The position numbers were made by a program, and so were the translations under genes. Source: Trebonia kvetii (lineage in GTDB: Bacteria; Actinomycetota; Actinomycetes; Streptosporangiales; Streptosporangiaceae). From it: a stretch of DNA of 64,000 nt. The notes under the pieces were generated by a model. It did not search any database. It was not told the origin of the DNA and was given only the letters and a program-made list of their open reading frames with translations. Shown piece by piece: positions 1-8,378 of the stretch; position 1 is the stretch's first letter; every line of letters begins with the position of its first letter. The stretch is taken from contig NZ_RPFW01000002.1 in NCBI RefSeq assembly GCF_007827045.1, positions 1-64,000 on the forward strand, written 5' to 3'.

Positions 1-36
1 CACCAGCCAGACAGGCACCTCACAAGCGAACGTGCA

Positions 37-121
37 GGATTATGCCGATAGAAGGCACTCACTCGTAGCCCTGACCAGGGCATCTGCCCACCCAGTCGGC
101 ATAATCCGGACCTCGGCATAA
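37..121. repeat. Inverted and direct TCGGCATAA repeats at the maturase breakpoint
   Basis: GGATTATGCCGA at 37-48 is the exact reverse complement of TCGGCATAATCC at 96-107. TCGGCATAA recurs in direct orientation at 113-121. The repeats stop exactly where homology to the group II intron maturase begins, at its ADD motif. This looks like the end of a mobile element whose insertion cut off the maturase. Inverted plus direct short repeats are typical of recombinase binding sites, but the element type cannot be named from this end alone. Confidence 0.5.
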
Positions 122-694
122 GCGGACGACGCCGTGGTCCACTGCGCGACCGAGAGGCAGGCCAGGGAAGTGCTGGCCGCGCTCGGCGGGCGGATGGCCG
201 AGGTCGGGCTCCAGCTGCACCCGGACAAGACGAAAATCGTCTACTGCCGGGACAGCGACCGGCGCGGCTCGTATGAGCACACGTCGTTCACGTTCCTGGG
301 GTTCGAGTTCCGGGGGCGGCGTGCCCGCGGGAAGAACGGGAAGATCTTCACCTCGTTCCTGCCTGCGGTCAGCAAGGATGCCCTGAGCAAGATGAGCGCG
401 GCAGTGCGGTCCTGGCGGCTGCACCGTCGCACCGGCCTGACCATGAGCCAGCTCGCCCGGGAGATCAACCCGGTCGTGCGAGGCTGGGTTCAGTACTACG
501 GGGCCTTCGGCCTCAAGGAGCTGTATCCCCTTCTCCAGCGCGTCAACTATTACCTGGCGCGCTGGCTCCGCAAGAAATACCGGCGGTTGAGCACCTGGAA
601 GAGACTCCGCATTTGCTGGGAGAGAATCACCAGCCAGTACCCGGCTATGTTCTCGCACTGGCACCAGGTGACGTGGTACTGGCGGACAGGATGA
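122..694 (+). pseudogene. Group II intron reverse transcriptase/maturase, 3' fragment
   Basis: Reading from codon 122 the protein starts at ADDAVVHC, the second half of the reverse-transcriptase YADD box. The codon where Tyr should be is TAA and everything upstream is unrelated. What remains is the end of the RT domain (LHPDKTKIVYC, FTFLGFEF) and the maturase X domain with the conserved INPVVRGWVQYYG stretch and the RWLRKKYRRL basic helix. A full protein would be about 400-600 aa; about 190 aa are left. Reverse transcription is therefore impossible. The RNA 3' end follows directly, so this was an intron-encoded protein in domain IV. Confidence 0.9.
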
Positions 695-768
695 CAGGAG
701 CCCGGTGACGCGAGAGCGTCACGCCGGGATCTGTGGGAGCCCGGAGGGGAAGTTCCTCCGGGCTACCC
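695..768 (+). ncRNA. Group II intron 3' end (end of domain IV and domain V)
   Basis: Just after the maturase stop, 697-733 forms the domain IV closing hairpin (CCCGGTGACGC...GCGTCACGCCGGG). Next, 737-766 reads GAGCCCGG AGG, a GGAA-type loop, then CCTCCGGGCTAC. This matches catalytic domain V, with the AGC at its 5' strand and a hairpin of about 34 nt. Domain VI and the exact 3' splice site could not be placed. The 5' half of the ribozyme is missing, so the element is dead unless trans-assembled. Confidence 0.6.
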
Positions 769-973
769 GACCCCCCGGCCGACTCGCCCGCTATAGAGGA
801 AGCCTTCTGAGCGGAATCCGGCATGTCGAGTTTACGTCGCTGCCGAATTTACTGACGTATCAAGCGGTCTGCCTGGAGAATTCGAATGGCCTTACAGTGG
901 TACCGGACAACCGTGCGTGAGTCATGGTAGCTGACCGGGGAAGACTGTTTCCGGTTCAGGTCGCCGGGTTCGG

Positions 974-1921
974 CTACTGGTTCATCTGCTCAGACACGGC
1001 CCAGAGCCGTTCCGCGGCCTGGGGGTTGAGCGCGTAGGCGGCGACCCCGGCGGCGTCGGTGCCGGCAGCGGTCGGGTCGTCCGGGGTGTCCTCCTGACAG
1101 TTCTCGAAGTACCGGCCGACCACGCCGTGGAGCCGGGGCGAGGTAGCCACGTAGACGCTGGTGGCCGCGCCCTGGGCGAGCGTCTTGAAGGTGTACCGCC
1201 CAGACGAGCGGAGCGCGTCGAGTTGCGCCGGGTCGTAGTAGCGCGAGAGGTTGGAGTCGGCGATGGCGCCCGGGTGCAGGGCATTGACCTCGATCCCGTC
1301 ACCGCCCCAATGCCGGGCAGCGGCCACGGCGAACAGCACGTTCGCGGTCTTGGACTGAGCGTAGGCAAGCGCCGGGTCGTACGGCCGGTCACGGAAGTCG
1401 ATGTCGTCGAAGATTACCGGGGAGTTCAGGTGGGCCCGGGAGCTGACCGAGACCACCCTGGCGCCGCCGGCGGCCCGCAGCGCGGGCAGCAGCCCCAGGG
1501 CGAGGCGGAAGTGGCCGAGATGGTTGGTCGCGAACTGCAGCTCATGTCCTTCAGGGCTGCGGCGCAGTTCGGGGACGGCCATCACCCCAGCGTTGTTAAC
1601 CAGGATGTGCAGCGGGCCCGTGAGGTCTCGGACCAGCTGGTCGACGGAGCCGCGGTCGAGCAGGTCGAGCCGGGCCGCCGAGACGGCCGGGTTTCCGGTC
1701 GTGGCCCGGATGTCGGCGGCTGTCCGCTCCCCGGCGGCGAGGTCGCGGGCGGCGATGACCGTCTCAGCGCCGGCCGAGGCCAGGGCACGGGCCGTCTCCA
1801 CGCCGATGCCGCTGGCTGCCCCGGTGACCAGGGCCCGGCGGCCGTGCAGGTCGATGCCTGCGACCACCTCGGCCGCGGTGGACTCGAAGCCGAACGGGGA
1901 GGTGACGCGGGTGGTGGTCAT
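974..1921 (-). CDS. Short-chain dehydrogenase/reductase (retinol dehydrogenase-like)
   Basis: A 315-aa NAD(P)-dependent oxidoreductase of the SDR superfamily. It has the TGAASGIG cofactor loop near residue 38, NNAGV, the catalytic Ser in VVSVSSRAH, and YAQSK giving the Tyr-x3-Lys pair. The long C-terminal part (RYYDP...GRYFENCQE) matches the retinol-dehydrogenase/oxidoreductase branch. The ATG at 1921 overlaps the stop of the upstream MerR gene (ATGA), so the two are translationally coupled. An open frame continues upstream but only as antisense-like sequence inside the MerR gene. The substrate is unknown. The pairing suggests the regulator senses a compound the enzyme reduces. Confidence 0.9.
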   Translation of the reverse strand: MTTTRVTSPFGFESTAAEVVAGIDLHGRRALVTGAASGIGVETARALASAGAETVIAARDLAAGERTAADIRATTGNPAVSAARLDLLDRGSVDQLVRDLTGPLHILVNNAGVMAVPELRRSPEGHELQFATNHLGHFRLALGLLPALRAAGGARVVSVSSRAHLNSPVIFDDIDFRDRPYDPALAYAQSKTANVLFAVAAARHWGGDGIEVNALHPGAIADSNLSRYYDPAQLDALRSSGRYTFKTLAQGAATSVYVATSPRLHGVVGRYFENCQEDTPDDPTAAGTDAAGVAAYALNPQAAERLWAVSEQMNQ

Positions 1922-2352
1922 GGTTTGTCCTTTGGGTTCATGCGGCGGATGATCGGGGCGAGTTCCTCGGCGACGGCGGCAGCCTTGTCCAGGTCGCCTG
2001 CCTCGCGGGCGCTCCAGTAGCGGACCTTGAGGTCCAGATAACGACGGCGCAGTTCGAGTGCGGCCACCTCGTCGGCTAGGCGGCGGGCATGGGTCTCGAA
2101 TAGCTCCCGCTGCTCGCTGGCCGCCTCGTCGCCCCGGCGGGCACTGGCCAGGTAGGCGCGCATGTCTTCGATGCTCAGCCCGACGGCGCGCAGATTGCCC
2201 AGGGTTTCGAGGGTCGCGACGTCCTCGGGACGGCAGCGCCGGTGCCCGCTTGAGGCGTCGCGCTGCACCCGGTTGACCAAGCCGATGCGTTCCCAGTAGC
2301 GCAGCGTGCTCTCCGGCAGGCCGCACCGGGCCACAGCCTCGGCGATCGTCAT
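1918..2352 (-). CDS. MerR-family transcriptional regulator
   Basis: A 144-aa MerR-type activator. The winged helix starts at the N-terminus (MTIAEAVARCGL, TLRYWERIGLV, SGHRRC) and is followed by the dimerisation coiled coil. No cysteine pair typical of metal sensors is seen, so an organic or redox ligand is more likely. The ATG at 2352 is chosen because GGAGGAGG sits 6 nt upstream. A GTG further upstream at 2394 lies inside the promoter, upstream of the -10. It overlaps the SDR gene by 4 bp and probably controls itself and that gene from the promoter at 2374-2404. Confidence 0.9.
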   Translation of the reverse strand: MTIAEAVARCGLPESTLRYWERIGLVNRVQRDASSGHRRCRPEDVATLETLGNLRAVGLSIEDMRAYLASARRGDEAASEQRELFETHARRLADEVAALELRRRYLDLKVRYWSAREAGDLDKAAAVAEELAPIIRRMNPKDKP

Positions 2353-2373
2353 CCAGTCCTCCTCCACCCGATC

Positions 2374-2404
2374 AGTATCGGAAACTTGAAGCACTTCAAG
2401 TCAA
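2374..2404 (-). promoter_or_regulatory. MerR-type promoter/operator with 19-bp spacer
   Basis: Read on the minus strand: -35 TTGACT (2404-2399), a 19-bp spacer, then -10 GATACT (2379-2374). The spacer carries the perfect dyad CTTGAAGTGCTTCAAG. An elongated 19-bp spacer holding the operator is the hallmark of promoters that MerR proteins activate by DNA distortion. Transcription would start near 2367, giving a short leader before the MerR ATG at 2352. Confidence 0.85.
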
Positions 2405-2558
2405 GCTCCGCGCCGGCCGGGTGAAGCCAGCGGATGAATTCGGCTCTGCTGGTGCTGAACAGGCCAGCCGTGCCCGCGATGAAACCGCACGGCTGCCAGA
2501 GCGTCCCGCCGGCTGCCTCACGTGGATTCCCGCCAGGGCGAGCTGCGAAAAAGCCCGG

Positions 2559-2843
2559 CTAGGATCGCGGCCAGCCGGCCGTCGTCCACGGGCACGGCCG
2601 GGACCGTCCCATTACCTGAACGCCCGGTCGTAAGATGCCCAGCTCCTGCCGGCCGCTGCTCAGGCACAGCCGCACGGCGGGGTCAGCCGGATCGTCCGCA
2701 GTGCTCAGCAGGCACTGCCGGCCGACCCCGGTGAGCAGGGCGTGGTGCAGCTGACGGCCTAGCCCGCGGCGGCGGTGGCGGCTGGGCAACGGCAAGCTCC
2801 ACGAACTCGAACAATCCGTCTGGCCCGCGCGGTGTCGCCCCCG
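2559..2843 (-). pseudogene. GNAT acetyltransferase remnant, frameshifted
   Basis: In one frame (about 2785-2840) the minus strand encodes GPDGLFEFVELAVA. In the next frame it continues as RRRGLGRQLHHALLTG, the acetyl-CoA binding R-x-x-G-x-G/A motif of GNAT enzymes, and then PGVQVMG near 2608-2625. At least one single-base shift separates the pieces and the N-terminal half is absent. It lies head to tail behind the DUF2332 gene. The 200 bp between it and the MerR promoter show no gene. Confidence 0.6.
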
Positions 2844-2844
2844 G

Positions 2845-3780
2845 TCACGCGAACCACGCCATTGCCTGTCCGTGGGCGCGAGTCCAGGCCAGCGGCGTAC
2901 CGTCGAGCGCGAGCACGTTGTGCAGTGCCTGGTCTGGTGGCGGCGGCAGTCCCTCATAGGTCAGGACGTCCGGGGCCTCCACCGCTATCCAGTGCCCAGG
3001 TAGTTCGCGTACCAGGTCCACGAACGCCGCGCGGTGCGCCTCCGGCACCTGATAGAGCACGGACGAGTGGAACACCACCAGCGTTGCGCCGGCCGGGGCC
3101 TGCGCGGCCAAGGGCAGGAGTTCCTCCGTGAGGTCGCCGCGGATCAGCATCGGCGGATGCGCGGCGGCGATCACGGCCGCGGCACGCAGCCGGTCCCGGC
3201 GGTAGCTATGCTCGGGCCAGATGAGGGCTTCCAGCCAGGCCAGGTCTGCAGGATTGGTGATGTCGAGCGGATTCAGGTCCAGGCCGGCCCGCCATGCCAC
3301 CTCGGGTAGCCGCGTTGGCGGCGCCGCTCCGGTGAGCGCGCAGTCGAGGACAGGTCCGCTCGAACCGAGCAGATGGCCACCGTAACGGTAGCAGTACCGG
3401 TCAGGATGGAGCCCCAGTCCTGCGGCGGTGCCGACCTCCAGCAACGCCAGCGGCTGCGGGAGCGAGGCAAGGACCGGCAGCAGCAGTGCGCACCGCCCGG
3501 CCTCGTTGGTCTGGGTGATACGGGTACGCAGCCCGGCCTCGATGGCCGGCCAGTTGGCCACCGTGAAGTCATGAAAGGCGGCCGGATCATCCACCGGGCC
3601 GCCCAGGAAACGGACGACGCCCAGAAGCAGATTCGGCTGCCGTTTAGCCGCGGGCACCGTATCCAGCAGCGCCAGGATCTCCTCGTCACCGGAGACCGCC
3701 AGCGACAAGCGCTCGTACGTCGGCGATATCCCACGAGCCTCGCGTATGCCGAACTCGGCGTACATCGATGCGATCGTCAT
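2845..3780 (-). CDS. DUF2332 family protein
   Basis: A 311-aa protein matching the DUF2332 family throughout: YAEFGIREARGISPTYERL at the N-terminus, LLEVGTAAGLGL, LRIT/IRGDLTEELLPLAAQAP, TLVVFHSSVLYQV and a C-terminal region ending HGQAMAWFA. LLEVGTAAGLGL and the following strand pattern look like a degenerate SAM-methyltransferase-type fold, but no activity is established for the family. The ATG at 3780 gives the full family length; an ATG at 3765 is possible. It appears to be a single gene with no visible partner. Confidence 0.85.
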   Translation of the reverse strand: MTIASMYAEFGIREARGISPTYERLSLAVSGDEEILALLDTVPAAKRQPNLLLGVVRFLGGPVDDPAAFHDFTVANWPAIEAGLRTRITQTNEAGRCALLLPVLASLPQPLALLEVGTAAGLGLHPDRYCYRYGGHLLGSSGPVLDCALTGAAPPTRLPEVAWRAGLDLNPLDITNPADLAWLEALIWPEHSYRRDRLRAAAVIAAAHPPMLIRGDLTEELLPLAAQAPAGATLVVFHSSVLYQVPEAHRAAFVDLVRELPGHWIAVEAPDVLTYEGLPPPPDQALHNVLALDGTPLAWTRAHGQAMAWFA

Positions 3781-4099
3781 TGCGCGATAATCGCACAGCC
3801 GCGCACGCTCATGCCGCGATGAGGTTGTCCGTCCAGCGACCCAAGTGCGCAGAACCGGATGATCGGTGCGCGGACGCGCGCACTGCCGATACCGTTGCGC
3901 GCCGCTCGTATTCGGCAGGGCGCGCAGTCGCCGGCTTTGCCGATTCGATTGCCGGGTGCCGCAAGAACTCCGCGGGGTGGTCGCGTGTCGCGCTGGGACG
4001 ACGCGGCTGTTCCCGGTGTCCCGCTGCCCTGCCGGCCAAACCGGATCACCGTCTGCATGGGCCAGCGGGCAGCGGCGACACGAGGCAGGTGGCCAGTGG
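3781..4099. other. Intergenic, 319 bp, no gene seen
   Basis: Nothing recognisable was found on either strand. It separates the start of the DUF2332 gene from the end of the CBS-domain gene, and should hold the DUF2332 promoter. Confidence 0.5.
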
Positions 4100-4549
4100 C
4101 TACCGGTCAGGTAGTGGCTCCTGCGCTGCCTGCGGTGCATCAAGCAGCGCACGGCATATGTCAGTGATGTCCACGATGCCGACCAGGCCGGGGCCACCCA
4201 TGACCGGCAGGTGCCGGAAACGCCCGCTCGTCATGACCCTGGCCGCGTCACGGATGCTTGTCGTGGTGCTGACGACGGTCGGGCGGGTAGTCATCAGCTG
4301 GTATATCCGTACGTCGTTCGGGTTCTTCCCGTCCGCGACCAGGTGAGAGATGTCAGCCTCGGTGATGATGCCGACCGGCTCGCGGGTCTGGGCCTGCGTG
4401 ACGACCAGGGCGGTCGCGCCTGCACGCTTCATCAGGTAGGCGGCCCCGGCCACGTGGTCGTTTTGCTCGACCGTCGTCACCGGCGGGTGCATGACGTCCG
4501 CGACCGTGGCCGCCGGCGGCGTCGGATGAATTGCTGAGGCCTCTGCCAT
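4100..4549 (-). CDS. CBS-domain pair protein
   Basis: A 149-aa protein made of two CBS domains. The first runs from VADVMHPPVTTVEQND to GIITEADISHLVADG, the second from IYQLMTTRPTVVSTTT to GIVDITDICRALLD. Tandem CBS pairs bind adenosine nucleotides and act as stand-alone energy or stress modules in actinobacteria. The ATG at 4549 is preceded by AGGGAGAGC and is preferred over longer in-frame starts. Its partner protein is unknown. The product is cytoplasmic, with no signal peptide or membrane segment. Confidence 0.88.
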   Translation of the reverse strand: MAEASAIHPTPPAATVADVMHPPVTTVEQNDHVAGAAYLMKRAGATALVVTQAQTREPVGIITEADISHLVADGKNPNDVRIYQLMTTRPTVVSTTTSIRDAARVMTSGRFRHLPVMGGPGLVGIVDITDICRALLDAPQAAQEPLPDR

Positions 4550-5144
4550 GATCTGCTCTCCCTCGGGGATCCCATCCATTGTCAGGTATTCGATCACACT
4601 GCCGGGCCAGGGCGGCGCGCGCTTGTGCGGCATCCGCGGCAAAGGTCGCCCCGGGGCCGGCGGCCGGCAGTTGCTGGGACGTCCTCAGCAGTGCCGCTGA
4701 TACCGAAAGATCCTCCCGGGCCAATGGCAGGCCTCGCCTGCGCAGTCCGTGATCAGCACCTGCCAGCGATCTCCTCAGGGCGAGCGCCCGAGCCGCCGCT
4801 ATGCGCGGCACTATGACGTGGACCTTCGACCAGCGGTCGCATGCAGAACAGGCCGTATGGCGCAGGTGCATCCGCGTCCTCTTCTGCCGATGAGAGCGCG
4901 TCGCCGAGCTTGGTGATCGCGTTAGGGATAGGTACGGGCGGTATGGCTGTAGCCGCCTCGCGGGGACCATCGGTGGGGCGTCATCACCACAAAGCCCGTG
5001 CCTGTTCACGGCGGAGTTCGCGATTGGCGGCGGCCTCGACGGTGTCTACGGGTCTTGCGGCCGGACTGTCACGCATACCAGGATCGCGGCGTTTCCTGCG
5101 GTTCCGCCGAGGGCCCGTCCGGGGGCGGGGAAAGGACCCCGGGC
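4550..5144. other. Intergenic, about 595 bp, no gene seen
   Basis: Open frames here on both strands have no family resemblance and an irregular composition. I support no gene. It lies between the CBS gene start and the frameshifted DUF1801 gene end. Confidence 0.5.
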
Positions 5145-5535
5145 TCAGGGGGGTGATGCCTGGGTGCGTCGCCAGCCGCCCGCGCGGTTGCTCACGATGA
5201 CGGCTTGGAATATCGCCAGCAGTGCGGGCTGGTCGATCGGGTCGCCGCGGTAGACCTTGCAGGGCACGGGCTGTCGCGTTGCCGTGTCCCTGGTTGATGA
5301 TGCCGTCCGGGTCGGGCACGGTGGGGTCGTAGATGAAGACGTTGACGTGGTCCTTGGCTGCGAGCAGGGCGCATACGTTGCGCTGGATCACGAAGTAGGG
5401 CAGCACGGACCGCTTTATGGTCTCCTCGACCTCGGGGTCGGCGTCGTGTACGAGCTGGCGTACCTGCTGGCAGATGGCTTGCTGCCAGCCGGGCAGCAGG
5501 CTGATGTAGTCGTCCACCCGGGAGGCGGCGTTCAT
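5145..5535 (-). pseudogene. DUF1801 family gene with +1 frameshift
   Basis: The first frame reads MNAASRVDDYISLLPGWQQ through VNVFIYDP and GHGNATARAL. The C-terminus then continues in another frame as VYRGDPIDQPALLAIFQAVI and stops at 5145. One extra base near 5260 explains the break; unrepaired, the original frame runs on into unrelated Arg/Pro-rich sequence. The family (YdhG/DUF1801, frataxin-like fold) is about 130 aa, matching the repaired length. The ATG at 5535 has GAGGTG upstream. It sits 44 bp from the left end of the IS1634 element, which may have separated it from its promoter. Confidence 0.75.
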
Positions 5536-5583
5536 GATCACCTCGTCGGGGAGCACGGCAGGTACTGAAGACAGATCCTGTTA

Positions 5584-5602
5584 CCTGGGTTCCGCGTAAT
5601 TC
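5584..5602 (+). repeat. Left terminal inverted repeat of the IS1634-family element
   Basis: CCTGGGTTCCGCGTAATTC, 18/19 identical to the complement of 7596-7614. Confidence 0.9.
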
Positions 5603-5704
5603 ACCTCACCTAGAGTCACAATTATGGTTCTGACCTTGTGAAATGGCAGGCCGGCTAGCCGCATGCCGTGTCTCTAGGCGGCGGCTCGACGAAATGGGCT
5701 CTGA

Positions 5705-7456
5705 TCAGGCTTCGGGCGTGGTGAGCTCGTGGATCTTGCGGGGGACGTCTATTTTCAGGGCTGTGAGGAGGTCGCGGGCTGTCTTGGGGACCTCGGTGCG
5801 CTGGCGGAAGGTGCCGGCCGGGCCGGTAAAGGTGCCGATGCTGATCCGCTGGAGGTCGCGGCGCATGGCGGGCCAGGTCTGCCCGGTGTGGTTCTCGGCG
5901 ACGCGGACGAGCAGGAGCGCGAGCCAGCAGAGCAGGACGTGGGCGCGGATGCGCTCTTCGAGCCGGTGGTAGACGGGCTGCAGGTCAAGGACCGATTTCA
6001 TGTCTCTCCAGCCGCGCTCGACTTCGAGGAGCTGCTTGTAGCCGGCGGCGATGTCCTCGGCGCTCATGTGCGGGTCGGCGCTGCGCAGCAGGTACTTGCC
6101 GTCGAGGTTCTCCTCGGCCTTCGCCCTGGCCTTGTCGACTCGCAGCAGGCCGCCGGGGGTAACGCGCAGGAACCGGTTCGGCCCCGGCATCGTCGAGATC
6201 TTCCCCCGCAGCTCGGCCCGCTTCGTGACGCTGAGCTGGTCGCTGCCGGCGATCAGCTCCTCAAGCATGCTGATCATGTTCGCGCGGACGGCGGCGTCGC
6301 GGACGGCCTGGTCCGGGTTGAAGCAGATGACGAACCGGTCGCCCGCGTCCGGGAGCCGTACTTCCTTGATCTGCAGGTTCCCGGCGACGGTCTTGTAGCG
6401 GCCCTGCCGCGACAGGGCGGCGTTCGCCTCGGCGGAGCCGGACCGGAGCTTCTCCCCGATGATGTAGGCGCCGCCGCCGGACTGCAGGAACTTCCGGTTC
6501 TCCTTCGAGGCGAAGCCGCGGTCGGCGACCCAGACGACGCGGCCCAGGCACCAGTCCCGCATGTCGGTCTTGACCTGCCGGATCAGGGCGGAGCCGGCGG
6601 TGTTCCCGGGCCAGCACCAGACCCGGACCGGGATGCCCTCCCGGGTGACGGCCAGGCCGATCACGACCTGCGGCAGGTCGTCGCGGGAGTCCTTGGACTT
6701 GCCGTAGGCCCGGAACCCGCCCGGCTTGCCGGCCGTGTTCTCCCCGTCTCCGCCTGCCTCTTCCCCGTCTCCGCGCGCAGTGTCCTGGCCTGCTGTTTTC
6801 TCCCCGCGCCAGTCCCGCGGGACCTCCTCGTCGGCGGCGCCGGTCTCGAAATAAGTCGATGTGGTATCGAAAAAGATGAGATCGACCTGAAGATTAAGAA
6901 GGTCCGCGACCTGGAAGTACACCTGTTTTTCCAGCTCGCCGCGCACGCCGTGCAGCCAGTCCATCGCCCGGTAGCAGGCATCGTCATCTACCTCGCCGAG
7001 CCCGTCGACGTGCACGTCGCGGCTCATCCACTCCGACGCCGCCAGCTTCGACGACGGAGCGAGGGCCCCGTTCGCGACCAGCCCGAACAGCACCCGCTCG
7101 GCCGCGGCGGCGTCCCGCGGCCGGCCCCGGCCGGAGGAAGCCAGCCTTGTCAGGATCGTCCCGATGCCGAGGCGCTGCCACAGCGCGTCGAGTACGTAGG
7201 CGCCGCCGTAGGGCCGCGACTCGGCGAACTCCAGGCCCTCGCCCGCTGCGGCGGGCAGGTCACCGGGGTCCAGCAGCCGCGACAGCGACGCGACGAGCCG
7301 GCGGACGGCCTCCTTGTCGAGCTGGTCCTCCCGGCCGAACCCGTAGATCACCTTCGGCACCGACCGGCCCCTGGCCGCGTCCCACTCGTTGTGAGCGAGC
7401 TGCAGGTAGCGGACTTCGCCGGTCCTGGTCTTCCGCACCGAGGTCTTCACGTACAT
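5705..7456 (-). CDS. IS1634-family (IS4 superfamily) DDE transposase
   Basis: A 583-aa intact transposase. The DDE catalytic set is visible: the first Asp in DLIFFDTTSTYFETGA (about residue 198), the second in VWVADRGFASKENRKFL, and the Glu in YKQLLEVERGWRDMKS, which is the Y-x2-R-x3-E-x6-K-type signature of the IS4 superfamily. The N-terminal region (MYVKTSVRKTRTGEVRYLQL) is the family DNA-binding part. It fills almost the whole element between the terminal repeats and reads toward the left end. The low-complexity GDGEEAGGDGENTAG insertion is a variable loop. Confidence 0.95.
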   Translation of the reverse strand: MYVKTSVRKTRTGEVRYLQLAHNEWDAARGRSVPKVIYGFGREDQLDKEAVRRLVASLSRLLDPGDLPAAAGEGLEFAESRPYGGAYVLDALWQRLGIGTILTRLASSGRGRPRDAAAAERVLFGLVANGALAPSSKLAASEWMSRDVHVDGLGEVDDDACYRAMDWLHGVRGELEKQVYFQVADLLNLQVDLIFFDTTSTYFETGAADEEVPRDWRGEKTAGQDTARGDGEEAGGDGENTAGKPGGFRAYGKSKDSRDDLPQVVIGLAVTREGIPVRVWCWPGNTAGSALIRQVKTDMRDWCLGRVVWVADRGFASKENRKFLQSGGGAYIIGEKLRSGSAEANAALSRQGRYKTVAGNLQIKEVRLPDAGDRFVICFNPDQAVRDAAVRANMISMLEELIAGSDQLSVTKRAELRGKISTMPGPNRFLRVTPGGLLRVDKARAKAEENLDGKYLLRSADPHMSAEDIAAGYKQLLEVERGWRDMKSVLDLQPVYHRLEERIRAHVLLCWLALLLVRVAENHTGQTWPAMRRDLQRISIGTFTGPAGTFRQRTEVPKTARDLLTALKIDVPRKIHELTTPEA

Positions 7457-7595
7457 GACTCTAGGAGACTACACGATTATCCCGTGATTACCAGGTGTAT
7501 CTACATGAACCGTGTCTCTAGGGATTTTCGCCCGTGTCACCAGGCCCCGGCCCGCTGACCTGCCGCTTCACCTGGCGCATGCCTCCAGAACCCCC

Positions 7596-7614
7596 GAATT
7601 ACGCGGAACGCAGG
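7596..7614 (-). repeat. Right terminal inverted repeat of the IS1634-family element
   Basis: GAATTACGCGGAACGCAGG, the partner of the repeat at 5584-5602; TGTTA follows it. Confidence 0.9.
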
Positions 7615-7755
7615 TGTTAGACGTGCGGCGGGCGGGTAAGTCACCGGCCCGGGCATGCGCTCAGGATCGGGGTTCGCCCGCCGACTGCCCTGTTTGACGG
7701 CGATGGGGAGCGGGCTGAGGGCCGAGGGGCCGGTACGCCAGCCTGTCCGGCTGGT

Positions 7756-7980
7756 TTAGGCGAGGACAGACAGGTCGACCTCGACGGGGAAGGACACGGT
7801 GGCTTTGAAGAGCCCGGTGTATACGTCGCCCTCCCGGTACCGCCTGCGTGCGGAGCCGAGCAGGCAGGCGTACACGACGGGAGTGCGGGTCGGAGTCAGT
7901 TCCAGGCGCCAGTAGAAGGGGTTGCCGGCGCTCGCGTAGACTCTCCGTGACGGTATGGTCACGGATAAGTAGGTGATCAT
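7756..7980 (-). CDS. Small hypothetical protein
   Basis: A 74-aa open frame (MITYLSVTIPSRRVYASAG ... TGLFKATVSFPVEVDLSVLA) with protein-like composition and alternating hydrophobic residues that suggest beta strands. No family was recognised and no good ribosome site precedes the ATG. It lies between the IS right end and a broken monooxygenase-like gene. It could be chance. Confidence 0.3.
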   Translation of the reverse strand: MITYLSVTIPSRRVYASAGNPFYWRLELTPTRTPVVYACLLGSARRRYREGDVYTGLFKATVSFPVEVDLSVLA

Positions 7981-8124
7981 GGGTGCACATCCCGGTCAGG
8001 CACGCCGTCACCGGAGGTGCGCTCGGATGCCACGCAGAAGATTTGCTCTGTGGGCGGGCGCTTGACGGCGCAGGCCGAGGCAGAGCGGTGATGGGGAGTT
8101 CTCCCGATGCGGGGCGCAGCCTCG

Positions 8125-8318
8125 GTTTCGTACCTTCCTATTGCGGCAGATCACCGTGTCGATCCCAATGAGGACGACCGCGTCTGGGCGCTCTTCAACT
8201 GGGATCTAGAGGGCTGGCAGAGCTTCGTTTCCGACCCGGGGGTCCCGCGGTGCTCCGGGAGGCGGGGCACGTTGGCCGGCCGCAGGTCGCGGAGCTCGGC
8301 GGTGCCTGCGACGCCTAG
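8125..8318 (+). pseudogene. Small ABM/DUF1330-like gene, frameshifted
   Basis: The plus strand reads VWALFNWDLEGWQSFVSDPG in one frame. After a missing base near 8250 it continues as REAGHVGRPQVAELGG and stops at 8316-8318. The W..F-W-D-x-GWQ-F..DP..P pattern followed by G.P.V.EL resembles small antibiotic-biosynthesis-monooxygenase-type or DUF1330-type proteins. It directly precedes the DUF3303 gene, a protein of similar fold, so the two may once have been an operon. Confidence 0.45.
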
Positions 8319-8378
8319 CGCCATCGCGTCGAACGCCGCCACCGATTCATCCACAACGCACAACCAAAGGAGCCAGTC

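Larger units (their letters stand above)
5579..7619. mobile_element. Complete IS1634-family insertion sequence with 5-bp target duplication
   Basis: The element spans 5584-7614 (2031 bp). Its terminal inverted repeats CCTGGGTTCCGCGTAATTC (5584-5602) and the reverse complement at 7596-7614 match at 18 of 19 positions. TGTTA occurs just outside both ends (5579-5583 and 7615-7619), a clean 5-bp target duplication. Inside, CCTAGAGTCA (5609-5618) is inverted at 7456-7465, and CCGTGTCTCTAGG repeats directly at 5666-5678 and 7510-7522. These may be transposase binding sites. An intact transposase and preserved ends suggest a recent and possibly active insertion. Confidence 0.92.

Noticed and set aside
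1922..2326. N-terminal extension of the SDR frame to 2326
   Set aside because: The extra 135 codons are the antisense-like reading of the MerR gene; the ATG at 1921 overlaps the MerR stop and begins a normal SDR N-terminus.
4841..5200. 119-codon plus-strand frame
   Set aside because: Ser/Arg/Gly-rich without motifs and partly antisense to the DUF1801 remnant.
5729..7558. A 609-codon frame opposite the IS transposase
   Set aside because: It lacks protein-like motifs and mirrors the transposase codon pattern; the transposase has all DDE residues.
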